Source: Vulcanimicrobiia bacterium (GTDB taxonomy: Bacteria; Eremiobacterota; Eremiobacteria; Baltobacterales; Baltobacteraceae). Taken from it: a stretch of 22,623 bases of DNA. Below, piece by piece: positions 7,764-14,840 of the stretch; position 1 is the first letter of the stretch; every line of letters begins with the position of its first letter. The DNA is taken from assembly GCA_024281135.1 (NCBI GenBank), contig JAMXLG010000219.1:1-22623 (forward strand). Direction: 5' to 3'. Under the pieces are notes generated by a model. It worked only from the letters and a program-made list of their open reading frames with translations. It had not been told where the DNA came from and made no database searches. Both the position numbers and the translations under genes were made by a program.

Positions 7764-7800
7764 ATTTGAGATAGTAGATTTACGCCGTGGCAACTGGATG

Positions 7801-7824
7801 GCATTACTATGAGCAATTTAATGC
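7801..7824. repeat. Inverted repeat upstream of tnpB, candidate left-end hairpin
   Basis: GCATTA and TAATGC form a perfect 6-bp inverted repeat separated by 12 nt in the AT-rich gap between the pth stop and tnpB. IS200/IS605 elements carry subterminal hairpins at each end that are recognised by TnpA. The location fits a left-end structure, but the loop is large and the match could be chance. Confidence 0.3.
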
Positions 7825-7862
7825 TGCAAAAATGCGAAAAGCTGTGCTGATGTCGCTAGCGC

Positions 7863-8435
7863 TTAGAGCCTCGTGTTGTTAACGAACTGCATCGCCGGCT
7901 CGATTCCCTGCTCGAGCCACAGCTGCGCACCTTGGGCTGCGCCTTCAACGATTGCGGGCAGCGCCTTATGCTCTTCCGCCGTGAACGGACTAAGCACATG
8001 ATCGATCGTGTCAAACTTGGGTCGTCCCACGCCGACGCGGATGCGCGGAAACTTCTCGCCGATCGTTGCGATGACGGAGCGTAGTCCGTTGTGTCCGCCG
8101 TGTCCGCCAAACGGCCGCATCCGCAGCGTGCCGAACGGAAGATCCATCTCGTCGACGATGACGAGCACGTCTTCGGGCGGCGTGCGATACCAAGACGAAA
8201 TCAATCGCACGGGCGTGCCGCTCAAGTTCATGAACGAGGTCGGTTTCACGAGCACGAGCCTGCGGGCAGAGTCGTACGCCTGTTCCGCGCTGTCCTTGCG
8301 CTTCCACGACGAAATGCCGAACCGGCGCGCAAGCTCGTCAACAACCATGAACCCGGCATTATGCCGGGTTCGTTCGTACTCTTTTCCAGGATTGCCGAGC
8401 CCGACGATGAGCTTCGGAGGCTCTTGCTGGGCTAT
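7863..8435 (-). CDS. pth: Peptidyl-tRNA hydrolase, with ATA at the start position
   Basis: Pth releases tRNA from peptidyl-tRNAs dropped by ribosomes. All key residues are present: Asn in GLGNPG, catalytic His in RTRHNAGF, Asn in FMNLSG, Asp in VDEMDLPFG and Asn in GHNGLRS. The first in-frame ATG (8348) is too late, since it would remove GLGNPG and the catalytic His. Upstream to the nearest in-frame stop there is no ATG, GTG, TTG or CTG. An ATA at 8435 lies exactly 7 nt after a perfect GGAGG and yields the natural-looking N-terminus (M/I)AQQEPPKLIVGLGNPG, 190 residues, the normal family length. It begins 2 nt after the rplY stop, as a coupled gene would. Either a true AUA start, a recent ATG-to-ATA mutation or a base-call error is likely. 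Third gene of the prs-rplY-pth cluster. Confidence 0.88.
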   Translation of the reverse strand: MAQQEPPKLIVGLGNPGKEYERTRHNAGFMVVDELARRFGISSWKRKDSAEQAYDSARRLVLVKPTSFMNLSGTPVRLISSWYRTPPEDVLVIVDEMDLPFGTLRMRPFGGHGGHNGLRSVIATIGEKFPRIRVGVGRPKFDTIDHVLSPFTAEEHKALPAIVEGAAQGAQLWLEQGIEPAMQFVNNTRL

Positions 8436-8437
8436 CG

Positions 8438-9085
8438 CTACGCCTCCGGCGTCTCGCCGATAATCTCCGGTGCCGCCTCTTCTGCTCCGGCGCCTGCGGC
8501 CGCTTCTTCAAGGTGCTGTGCGGTCTTCGAGGGTTCGACCGTGACAATGATCGTGTCGGCGGGAGTGAGCAGCTTGAAGTTCTTCGGCAGCTTCACGTCC
8601 GCTGCAGTCGCATGTTCGTGGATGCCGAGTTCGCTAACGTCGATTTCGAGGTGATCCGGAAGTGCGTTCGCCGGTCCTTCCACTTCGATGTCGCGAACGA
8701 GCACATCCATCACTCCGCCGAAATCTTTCACGCCGCGCGCAACGCCGGCGGTTGTGAGCGGAATCGCTGTGTGCACCGCTTCATTTGCAGAAACACGTTG
8801 CAAATCGACGTGTTGGATGCCGCGCGTCACGGGATTGCGTGTAACCTGGCGCACGAGAACGGTATCGGTCTTTTTTCCGTTCATCGTCAACGTAATAATG
8901 CCGGTGCGGCCGCCATGATGAAGTAGTTCGTCGAAAGCGCGCATGTCAAATGCAATGTGCAGCGGCGCCGTTCCGTGTCCATAGAGCACTGCCGGAATCT
9001 TGCCCTCGCGGCGAAGCGCTTGCGCGCCCGTCGTTCCTATCTTTTCGCGTTGCTCGATGGAGAGCGTCATATCTTTGGTAGCCAC
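8438..9085 (-). CDS. rplY: 50S ribosomal protein L25, long Ctc form
   Basis: This 215-residue protein has the N-terminal L25 domain that binds 5S rRNA (LRREGKIPAVLYGHG, then VTRNPVTRGIQHVDLQRV) and the C-terminal beta domain of the Ctc/TL5 form (EGPANALPDHLEIDVSELGIHEHATAADVKLP, then VTVEPSK). An acidic, Ala-rich tail follows. Length is normal for the long form. The start is GTG at 9085; AAGGAG lies 13 nt upstream, a rather long spacing, and an in-frame ATG at 9070 is the alternative. It sits 30 bp downstream of prs and its stop is followed at once by pth. The prs-rplY-pth order recurs in many bacteria and indicates one housekeeping transcript. Confidence 0.95.
   Translation of the reverse strand: MATKDMTLSIEQREKIGTTGAQALRREGKIPAVLYGHGTAPLHIAFDMRAFDELLHHGGRTGIITLTMNGKKTDTVLVRQVTRNPVTRGIQHVDLQRVSANEAVHTAIPLTTAGVARGVKDFGGVMDVLVRDIEVEGPANALPDHLEIDVSELGIHEHATAADVKLPKNFKLLTPADTIIVTVEPSKTAQHLEEAAAGAGAEEAAPEIIGETPEA
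8443..8447 (-). promoter_or_regulatory. Shine-Dalgarno GGAGG that fixes the pth start
   Basis: On the minus strand GGAGG lies inside the last codons of rplY, followed by 7 nt and then ATA at 8435. This is consensus sequence at ideal spacing, and it points to the ATA rather than to any downstream ATG as the pth initiation site. Confidence 0.7.
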
Positions 9086-9115
9086 GTTCTATGTTTTACT
9101 CCTTGGAGTTTGGCT

Positions 9116-10144
9116 TTAGGCAGTCGCCGTTTCTAATACCGATACGTCGTTAGGGCCCGGTTCGGACGCACCGCCCTCCTCGCCGTCGAAGAGAGCCGAG
9201 ACCGACCGGTTCGTCGTGATGCGGCTAATCGTATCGGCGAACGTCTGCGCGATCGAGAGCTGCACGAATTTCGGATGTGCGTCGGCATCCGTGAGCGGAA
9301 TCGTGTTGGTCACGATCACGCGCTCGATATCAGATTCTTCTAACACGCGAACGGCATCGCCCGCAAAGATTCCATGAGTCGCGACGGTATAAACCTTCGT
9401 AGCGCCGCGCGCTTTGATTGCTTCCGCGGCCTTCGCAAGCGTGCCGCCCGTCGAGATCATATCGTCGACGATCACGGCGATCTTTCCGTCCACGTCACCA
9501 ACAATATCCGTTACTTCCGAGACGTCGGGTTCCGGGCGGCGTTTAAAGACGATCGCAAGCGAACTCTCGAGCCGTTTCGCAAAAAGCTCCGCGCGATGCA
9601 CGCCTCCGGCGTCGGGCGAGACGACGACGACGCGATCTTTCGAAAGCCCCTCTTTCTTCAAATAATTGCAGAGGACGGGCATCGCCATCAGATTGTCGAC
9701 CGGGATGTCGAAGAAGCCCTGAATCTGCGCGGCGTGAAGATCCATTGTGACCAGTCGCTTGGCACCAGTGACTTTCACGAGATTCGCCACGACCTTGGCC
9801 GAGATGGGCTCGCGGCCTTTCGTTTTTTTATCTTGTTTCGCGTAGCCGTAGTATGGGATAACCGCGGTGATGCGCGCCGCCGAAGCGCGACGCAGGGCGT
9901 CGACCATCAGCAAGAGCTCCATCAGCGAATCGTTGACGCCGACTTTTCCGTCCGCCGACTTGCAGATCGACTGCACCACGAAGACTTCGGACCCGCGAAC
10001 GTTCTCGCCGATCTCGATGCGCGTCTCTTCGTTCTTGAACTTGTCGACAAGTGACTTACCGACATGCAGCTTCAGCCGCTTGGCTATCTCTTCGGCCAGC
10101 GCGCGATTCGAGTTACCGCTGAAAATCAGGGGGTTATGGCTCAA
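9116..10144 (-). CDS. prs: Ribose-phosphate pyrophosphokinase (PRPP synthase)
   Basis: The enzyme makes PRPP from ribose 5-phosphate and ATP for nucleotide, His and Trp synthesis. In the 342 residues one sees the N-terminal FSGNSNRALAEEIAKRL, the ATP-site flexible loop in YYGYAKQDKKTKGREPISAK, the metal/ATP site around TMDLHAAQIQGFFDIPVDNL, SPDAGGVHRAELFAKRL, and the PRPP loop VIVDDMISTGGT. The C-terminus extends about 25 residues beyond the usual length of some 315 with an acidic, low-complexity tail. The start is TTG at 10144, with GGAG 10 nt upstream; no ATG in this frame fits. It lies 62 bp downstream of the TetR gene on the same strand. I see no clear promoter in that gap, so transcription may start inside tetR or run through from the efflux operon. 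Confidence 0.96.
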   Translation of the reverse strand: MSHNPLIFSGNSNRALAEEIAKRLKLHVGKSLVDKFKNEETRIEIGENVRGSEVFVVQSICKSADGKVGVNDSLMELLLMVDALRRASAARITAVIPYYGYAKQDKKTKGREPISAKVVANLVKVTGAKRLVTMDLHAAQIQGFFDIPVDNLMAMPVLCNYLKKEGLSKDRVVVVSPDAGGVHRAELFAKRLESSLAIVFKRRPEPDVSEVTDIVGDVDGKIAVIVDDMISTGGTLAKAAEAIKARGATKVYTVATHGIFAGDAVRVLEESDIERVIVTNTIPLTDADAHPKFVQLSIAQTFADTISRITTNRSVSALFDGEEGGASEPGPNDVSVLETATA

Positions 10145-10206
10145 CGGGTTGCATCTCCAGGAGAAGGGGCGGATGGCAAGGGTTCGCGAGTCCCCCGCCT
10201 GCGCTC

Positions 10207-10803
10207 CTAGGCACGCAGGCCGCGCACAAAGACACGCGTACCCGTTCGCAGGACGTCCTCCGCGCTTTGCATCGACTTTGTGTGCATCCGTTGGTCGATT
10301 TCCAGCATGGCGACGCCATGTACGAACGCCCAGAGGGCAACGGCAAACTCCCGCGTATCGACGTCGGCCGGCGGAGCGAAGGCGGCAATCGCTTCAACGA
10401 GCGCGCCAAACGCGCGCTCGCCCTCCTCCGACATTTCACATTCCGGATCGTGCGTGAGTTCGGCGTCGGCGAACATCAAGCGGTACCAATTCGCGTGTTC
10501 TCTAGCGAACGCGATATATTCATCACCCATGGCCTCGAACGCCGCGACGGGATCGCTCGCGTTGCGGCGCGCCTCTTGAATACGCTCCGTCAGACGCGCA
10601 AACCCGGCGTCCGCAACGACTTCGAGGAGCGCTTTTTTGTCGGCGAAGTGCGCGTACGGCGCGGTGTGCGTGACGCCTAAGCGCCGCGCGAGCTCACGTA
10701 ACGTGAGGCTTCCCGAGCCGTCTTCCGCAAGCATCGAGATCGCCTCGTCGACGAGGGCGTTGCGAAGGTCCTTATGATGGTAGGCTTGCTTCACGAGGCT
10801 CAT
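10207..10803 (-). CDS. TetR/AcrR-family transcriptional regulator
   Basis: This 198-residue protein has an N-terminal TetR helix-turn-helix (residues about 10-55: LVDEAISMLAEDGSGSLTLRELARRLGVTHTAPYAHFADKKALLEVVADAGF). The C-terminal ligand and dimer domain contains ALWAFVHGVAML, a WHG-type motif. It is the last gene of the cluster after the DHA2 pump and the 110-residue protein; its ATG at 10803 lies 29 nt inside the end of that preceding gene, so translation is probably coupled. By analogy with pump-linked TetR proteins it most likely represses its own operon. The CTTTAC/GTAAAG cluster over the pump promoter (12639-12685) is the best candidate site. The ligand is unknown. Confidence 0.9.
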   Translation of the reverse strand: MSLVKQAYHHKDLRNALVDEAISMLAEDGSGSLTLRELARRLGVTHTAPYAHFADKKALLEVVADAGFARLTERIQEARRNASDPVAAFEAMGDEYIAFAREHANWYRLMFADAELTHDPECEMSEEGERAFGALVEAIAAFAPPADVDTREFAVALWAFVHGVAMLEIDQRMHTKSMQSAEDVLRTGTRVFVRGLRA

Positions 10804-11104
10804 CTTCGACGAGCCGCGCTCGAATACGTTCGCGTTCCGCCGCGGAAATGAGTGTCACGCCAAAATCGTCGTCGAGGAGCCGCAGCAGCGGTACGGCTGC
10901 GCGGCCCACGTACGGATAATCGCGCGCGGCGAGTTCGCGAAGACGGTCGTACATCGAATGATAGAAGGCGCGCCATGCGGTGGCGCTCTGTTCGTGCAGG
11001 GCGCTCATATACGTGTAGATCGTCGCCGCGGCACTATCGCTCGGCACGCCGGCAGCGTCGAGGTCGTGGCGCAGACTCGTCAGCGCGTTCATATAGTCAC
11101 TCAC
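10772..11104 (-). CDS. Hypothetical 110-residue protein between efflux pump and TetR regulator
   Basis: The start is GTG at 11104, overlapping the pump stop as GTGA, or ATG at 11092; the frame ends 32 nt inside the tetR start. Such overlaps on both sides support a real, translationally coupled gene. The frame stays open upstream to 11500, but that part only shadows the MFS gene. The product is mostly helical in appearance and soluble, with a charged C-terminus (ISAAERERIRARLVEDEPREA) and a Tyr-rich middle (TIYTYMSALHEQSATAWRAFYHSMYDRLRELAARDYPYVG). No signal peptide or membrane segment is visible and I do not recognise a family. The context suggests a role linked to the pump or its regulator, but that is inference only. 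Confidence 0.6.
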   Translation of the reverse strand: MSDYMNALTSLRHDLDAAGVPSDSAAATIYTYMSALHEQSATAWRAFYHSMYDRLRELAARDYPYVGRAAVPLLRLLDDDFGVTLISAAERERIRARLVEDEPREASLPS

Positions 11105-12624
11105 GCGGACGCCCTCGAACGCGGGAACACGAGCACGAGCGGGACGATGATTGCCGCGAGCACCGCGATCACGAATATGGTATCGGAGAATCCCATGGTC
11201 GATGCCTCTTGGTTCACGAGCGTAGAAAGCTGTGCGATCGTGTCGTGTGACGGTGTCATGCCGAGAATGCTGAGATGGCGCGCGTCGGCCGCTCCCGAGA
11301 GCACGGTGCTGTGAAAGGTCGTACGTCGGTCGAAAATCGTGATGGTCATGGCGCTTGCGATCGAACCGCCGAGCTGCACGCAAAGGGTAATGATGGGCGC
11401 GATCTTTCCGTTGAGCTCCGCCGGTGTGGTGCTGAGCACGCCGACGATAAGCGGAACGAGCAGCATCGATTGTGCGATTCCCGCGATCACCATCGGCCAT
11501 GCGAGCATAGCGAACGGAGAGCCGGACGTCATCATACTATTCAACCACCACAGGGAAAATGCTGTGAGCGCGAAGCCTGCGCCGAGCATGTAGCGAACGT
11601 CGGCGCCGCGTTCAGCCAGCGTCGCAAAGACGGGCGTGAACATGACGACGGGGATCGCGCGCATCACGAGCAGGGCGCCGCTATCCCAGGCTGTGTATTG
11701 CAAGATCGATTCGGAGTAAAGCGGCATGACGATCGCCGGCGCAAAGATCAGCGCGCCGAACGCCAGGGCGATCACCGAGCCCACGGATACGCTACGAAAG
11801 CGCAGGACGTGCAAATCAACGACCGGGCGCGGCGTTCCGCTCCATTGCCACCATGCAAACGTTGCGAGCGCAACAAACGACATCACGCCGGCTAGCAAAA
11901 TCGTCGAATCCGTGAACCAATCGTGCCGTTCGCCGTTGTCGAGAATGAACTGCAGCGCGCCGAGCCCTAGTGCCAACAGTACCACCCCGTTCCAGTCGAT
12001 TGCGACACGCGCCGGCTTGACCGGATCGCGCAACATGGTGCCGAGAACGACCGCAGCAATCGTCCCTGGAACGATGTTCACGAGAAAAATCCACTGCCAA
12101 GAAAAATTGTCGGTGAGGTATCCGCCGGCGAGCGGGCCGACGGCCGGACCCACGATGAGCGCCATCGCAAAGAGCGCTGAGCTGATGCCGATCGCCTGCG
12201 GCGGAAAGGTGTCGCGCATGACGCCTTGCGACGTTGCGATCAAACCGCCGCCGAACGCACCCTGCAACATGCGAAAGGCGACAAGCCAGATCAGCGAATG
12301 CGCCGTACTGCAGAGTGCGGACGCGATTGTAAATCCCGCGATGCAGATGGTGAAGTAGCGGCGCCGTCCGAGCATACGAATCAGCAAGGGATTGAGCGGA
12401 ATCGAGACCACGTTCGAAATGATGTAGCCGGTGATAATCCAGATGCCCTCGTCCACCGACGCACCGATGTTGCCTTCGATCGTCGGCAACGAAACGTTCA
12501 CGATCGTGGAGTCAAGCGTCTCGAGGAGGGCCGCCATCATGGTCGCCACCACGATCGCAATACGCCGCCACCCATATTCCACTACCGGGACCGCTCCCGG
12601 GCCGAGATCAATCGAGCCTTCCAT
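11101..12624 (-). CDS. DHA2-family MFS multidrug efflux transporter (EmrB/QacA type)
   Basis: This 507-residue protein has about 14 hydrophobic segments, the DHA2 topology. Motif D1 is visible in LLETLDSTIVNVSLPTIEGNIG, an A-like loop in LIRMLGRRRYFTICIAGF, and the antiporter motif C in IVGPAVGPLAGGYLTDNFSWQWIFLVNIVPG. These mark a drug:H+ antiporter of the inner membrane, similar to EmrB. No EmrA-type membrane-fusion partner is encoded next to it, so it may act alone or with a partner elsewhere. The ATG at 12624 has AGGA about 8 nt upstream. It is the first gene of a minus-strand operon with the 110-residue protein and the TetR gene, driven by the promoter at 12670-12698. The substrate is unknown. 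Confidence 0.93.
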   Translation of the reverse strand: MEGSIDLGPGAVPVVEYGWRRIAIVVATMMAALLETLDSTIVNVSLPTIEGNIGASVDEGIWIITGYIISNVVSIPLNPLLIRMLGRRRYFTICIAGFTIASALCSTAHSLIWLVAFRMLQGAFGGGLIATSQGVMRDTFPPQAIGISSALFAMALIVGPAVGPLAGGYLTDNFSWQWIFLVNIVPGTIAAVVLGTMLRDPVKPARVAIDWNGVVLLALGLGALQFILDNGERHDWFTDSTILLAGVMSFVALATFAWWQWSGTPRPVVDLHVLRFRSVSVGSVIALAFGALIFAPAIVMPLYSESILQYTAWDSGALLVMRAIPVVMFTPVFATLAERGADVRYMLGAGFALTAFSLWWLNSMMTSGSPFAMLAWPMVIAGIAQSMLLVPLIVGVLSTTPAELNGKIAPIITLCVQLGGSIASAMTITIFDRRTTFHSTVLSGAADARHLSILGMTPSHDTIAQLSTLVNQEASTMGFSDTIFVIAVLAAIIVPLVLVFPRSRASA

Positions 12625-12638
12625 ACGCCTATCCTGAT

Positions 12639-12685
12639 CTTTACGACGGTAACTTTACGCTGTAAAGAATCTATACGTCGTAAAG
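12639..12685. promoter_or_regulatory. CTTTAC/GTAAAG inverted-repeat cluster, probable TetR operator
   Basis: Four copies of one half-site lie within 47 bp: CTTTAC at 12639 and 12653, GTAAAG at 12662 and 12680. The inner pair forms a 15-bp palindrome, CTTTACGCTGTAAAG. The outer pair extends to a perfect 10-bp inverted repeat, CTTTACGACG and CGTCGTAAAG, with 27 bp between. The sites overlap the spacer and the region just after the -10 of the pump promoter, the classic position for TetR repression. Confidence 0.65.
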
Positions 12686-12698
12686 TTGGCAATGTCAA
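12670..12698 (-). promoter_or_regulatory. Sigma70-type promoter of the efflux operon
   Basis: On the minus strand a perfect -35 TTGACA (12698-12693) is followed by a 17-bp spacer and TATAGA (12675-12670), four of six -10 matches. Transcription would begin about 40 nt upstream of the pump ATG. One TetR-type half-site lies in the spacer and others just downstream. Confidence 0.65.
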
Positions 12699-12730
12699 GA
12701 TGGGTTGGAGACCCCGAGGGGTGCAACCGG

Positions 12731-12742
12731 GAACGCCTGTTC
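12731..12742. promoter_or_regulatory. LexA (SOS) box upstream of uvrB
   Basis: GAACGCCTGTTC matches the core GAAC-N4-GTTC of the LexA/DinR site known from Gram-positive and related phyla. It ends 19 bp before the uvrB ATG. uvrB is a standard SOS-regulon gene, so position and sequence agree. The flanking bases do not extend the dyad. Confidence 0.6.
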
Positions 12743-12761
12743 GGGCGTTACACTAGGACCG

Positions 12762-14810
12762 ATGGCGGCCAACAAGTTTAGACTCGTCTCTCCCTACGCG
12801 CTTGCCGGCGATCAGCCGAAAGCGACCGATGCCCTCGCGGAAGGCGCGCTGCGGGGCGACCGCGCGCAGACGCTCCTTGGCGTAACCGGAAGTGGAAAGA
12901 CGATGGCGATGGCGCGCGTGATCGAGCTCGTGCAAAAGCCGACGCTCGTGCTTTGTCACAATAAAACGCTTGCTGCGCAGTTGTGCGCGGAGTTTCGCGA
13001 CTTCTTTCCTGAGAACGCCGTCGAGTATTTCGTTTCGTACTTCGATTACTACCAGCCGGAAGCGTACGTTCCGTCGACCGACACGTACATCGAGAAAGAC
13101 TCGTCGATCAACGACGAGATCGAGCGCCTGCGCCATTCCGCCACGCAGTCGTTGCTCACGCGTCCCGATACGTTGATCGTTGCGTCGGTCTCGTGCATCT
13201 ATGGCTTGGGTTCGCCATCAGACTACATGGAAATGTCTGCGCGGGTACGCGTCGGTGACGAGATCGACCGCGACGTGCTGCTGCGTAAGCTCGTCGACAT
13301 GCAGTACCGGCGCAACGACCTCAATCTCACGCGCGGCATGTTCCGCGTGCGCGGCGATGTCCTCGAGTTCGTCGGCGTCGACGAGGAGCTCGTGCACCGA
13401 ATCGAATTCTTCGGAGACGAGATCGACGCGATCAACGTCGTGAATCTCATGACCGGCGAGTACATCGAGAGCAAAGACGAACTGCTGATCTTCCCCGCGA
13501 AGCACTTCATTACGCCGGAAGAGAAGCTGCGACGCGCGATCAACTCGATCGAAATCGAGCTGGAAGAGCGGCTCAAGTATTTCAAAGATCACGGAAAGCT
13601 TCTCGAAGCACAGCGTTTGGAAATGCGCACGCGTTACGATCTCGACATGTTGCGCGAGGTCGGCTACTGCAACGGCATCGAGAACTACTCGCGGCATCTG
13701 ACCGGCCGCGAGGCGGGATCGACGCCGTGGTGTTTGCTCGACTTCTTCCCGAAAGATTCGTTGTATTTCGTCGACGAGTCGCACGTAACGCTGCCGCAAG
13801 TGCACGGCATGTACGCAGGCGACCGTTCGCGCAAGCTGACCCTCGTCGAGCACGGTTTCCGTTTGCCGAGTGCGCTCGACAACCGTCCTCTGACCTACGA
13901 CGAGTGGGACGAACACGTCAACCAAATCGTCTATGTCTCGGCAACGCCGGGCACATACGAAGTGGGACGCAGCACGCAGACCGTCGAGATGATCATCCGG
14001 CCGACGGGACTCGTCGATCCGGAAGTCGAGGTCCGGCAGACCCGCAACCAAGTCGATGACTTGATGGAAGAGATTCGCCAGCGTGTCGCGCGTAAGGAGC
14101 GCGTTCTGGTGACGACGCTCACCAAGAAGATGGCGGAAGACCTGACGGACTTCTTGCTCGAGAACGGATTGAAAGTCCGCTACTTGCACAGCGAAGTCGA
14201 CACGCTCGAACGCGTCGCGATTTTACGCGATCTTCGTCTGGGTACGTTCGATGTGCTCGTAGGGATCAATCTCTTGCGCGAAGGCTTGGATCTGCCGGAA
14301 GTTTCGCTCGTCGGCATTTTGGATGCCGATAAAGAAGGCTATCTGCGTAGTTCGACGTCGCTCATTCAGACGATCGGCCGCGCGGCCCGCAACGTCGAGG
14401 GTAAGGTGATCATGTACGCGGACATGGTCACGGAATCGATGGCGCGCGCGCTCGGCGAGACGAAGCGCCGTCGCGAATTGCAAGTCGCGTTCAACGAGGA
14501 ACACGGTATCGAACCGCGCAGCGTGCGCAAGGAAATTCGTGATATCCTGAGCATGGTCGGCGCGACGGAAGAGACCACCGAGAAGATCAAGCTCGACAAA
14601 GTTCCGCGCGACGTGGCGATGAAGATGGCAGCGGATTTGGAGAAGAAGATGCGCGAATACGCGGCGAACCTCGAATTCGAAAAAGCTGCGGCGCTCCGCG
14701 ACGAGCTGATCGAGCTGCGTAAGCAAATCGGTGGCAACGAATCATTGCTTTTCCAGGGCAAGGCTCCGAAGATCTTCGATACGGCGCTCAAGGAGCTCGT
14801 CGGCCAATAA
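12762..14810 (+). CDS. uvrB: UvrABC excinuclease subunit B
   Basis: UvrB receives damaged DNA from UvrA, verifies the lesion and recruits UvrC. The 682-residue product has Walker A GVTGSGKT (residues 40-47), the beta-hairpin region [32 protein letters not shown], the DESHVTLPQ Walker B-type motif, and the C-terminal helicase motifs [26 protein letters not shown] and [11 protein letters not shown]-terminal UVR motif ([27 protein letters not shown]) contacts UvrA/UvrC. The ATG at 12762 is chosen because [12 protein letters not shown] matches the usual N-terminus and AGGA precedes it; a TTG at 12705 would put the LexA-type box inside the gene. It starts the plus-strand run leading to uvrA and ligA. 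Confidence 0.98.
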   Translation: MAANKFRLVSPYALAGDQPKATDALAEGALRGDRAQTLLGVTGSGKTMAMARVIELVQKPTLVLCHNKTLAAQLCAEFRDFFPENAVEYFVSYFDYYQPEAYVPSTDTYIEKDSSINDEIERLRHSATQSLLTRPDTLIVASVSCIYGLGSPSDYMEMSARVRVGDEIDRDVLLRKLVDMQYRRNDLNLTRGMFRVRGDVLEFVGVDEELVHRIEFFGDEIDAINVVNLMTGEYIESKDELLIFPAKHFITPEEKLRRAINSIEIELEERLKYFKDHGKLLEAQRLEMRTRYDLDMLREVGYCNGIENYSRHLTGREAGSTPWCLLDFFPKDSLYFVDESHVTLPQVHGMYAGDRSRKLTLVEHGFRLPSALDNRPLTYDEWDEHVNQIVYVSATPGTYEVGRSTQTVEMIIRPTGLVDPEVEVRQTRNQVDDLMEEIRQRVARKERVLVTTLTKKMAEDLTDFLLENGLKVRYLHSEVDTLERVAILRDLRLGTFDVLVGINLLREGLDLPEVSLVGILDADKEGYLRSSTSLIQTIGRAARNVEGKVIMYADMVTESMARALGETKRRRELQVAFNEEHGIEPRSVRKEIRDILSMVGATEETTEKIKLDKVPRDVAMKMAADLEKKMREYAANLEFEKAAALRDELIELRKQIGGNESLLFQGKAPKIFDTALKELVGQ

Positions 14811-14840
14811 CGGCGCCCTGAAACGGGTAGAAGGGCATCG

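Larger units (their letters stand above)
6461..7830 (-). mobile_element. Solo tnpB insertion of the IS200/IS605 (IS1341-like) group, boundaries approximate
   Basis: A single complete tnpB without a tnpA neighbour lies between pth and the kinase-like gene, and its base composition is visibly more AT-rich than the flanks. IS200/IS605 elements have no terminal inverted repeats or target duplications, so the ends cannot be fixed from one copy. The left end must lie between the pth stop (7863) and the tnpB start, and the right end between 6513 and about 6461. Without tnpA the element would need a transposase in trans, or may be a retained, immobile copy. Confidence 0.6.

Noticed and set aside
7764..7793. 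TTG start adding ten residues to TnpB
   Set aside because: TnpB proteins usually begin near M-x-LAH-(K/R)-IRL; the ATG at 7763 fits, and the added residues do not.
9098..9109. ACTCCTTGGAGT dyad containing the possible rplY Shine-Dalgarno
   Set aside because: It is a perfect 12-bp dyad, but the loop is only 2 nt, so the RNA hairpin would be at best 4 bp; too weak to claim L25 autoregulation.
11105..11500. Upstream extension of the 110-residue protein's frame
   Set aside because: It lies entirely inside the MFS gene in another frame and reads as a His/Arg-rich shadow; recognisable protein-like sequence begins near 11104.
12711..12722. ACCCC/GGGGT mini-hairpin upstream of uvrB
   Set aside because: Five base pairs with a 2-nt loop and no T-run; probably chance in a GC-rich gap.
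12705..12761. TTG start giving uvrB 19 extra residues
   Set aside because: The extra residues do not resemble UvrB and would place the LexA-type box inside the coding region; the ATG at 12762 has AGGA upstream.
13218..14189. Long minus-strand reading frame (323 codons) opposite uvrB
   Set aside because: It is the antisense of strongly conserved uvrB, rich in Val, Arg, Asp and His, with no domain and no ribosome site.
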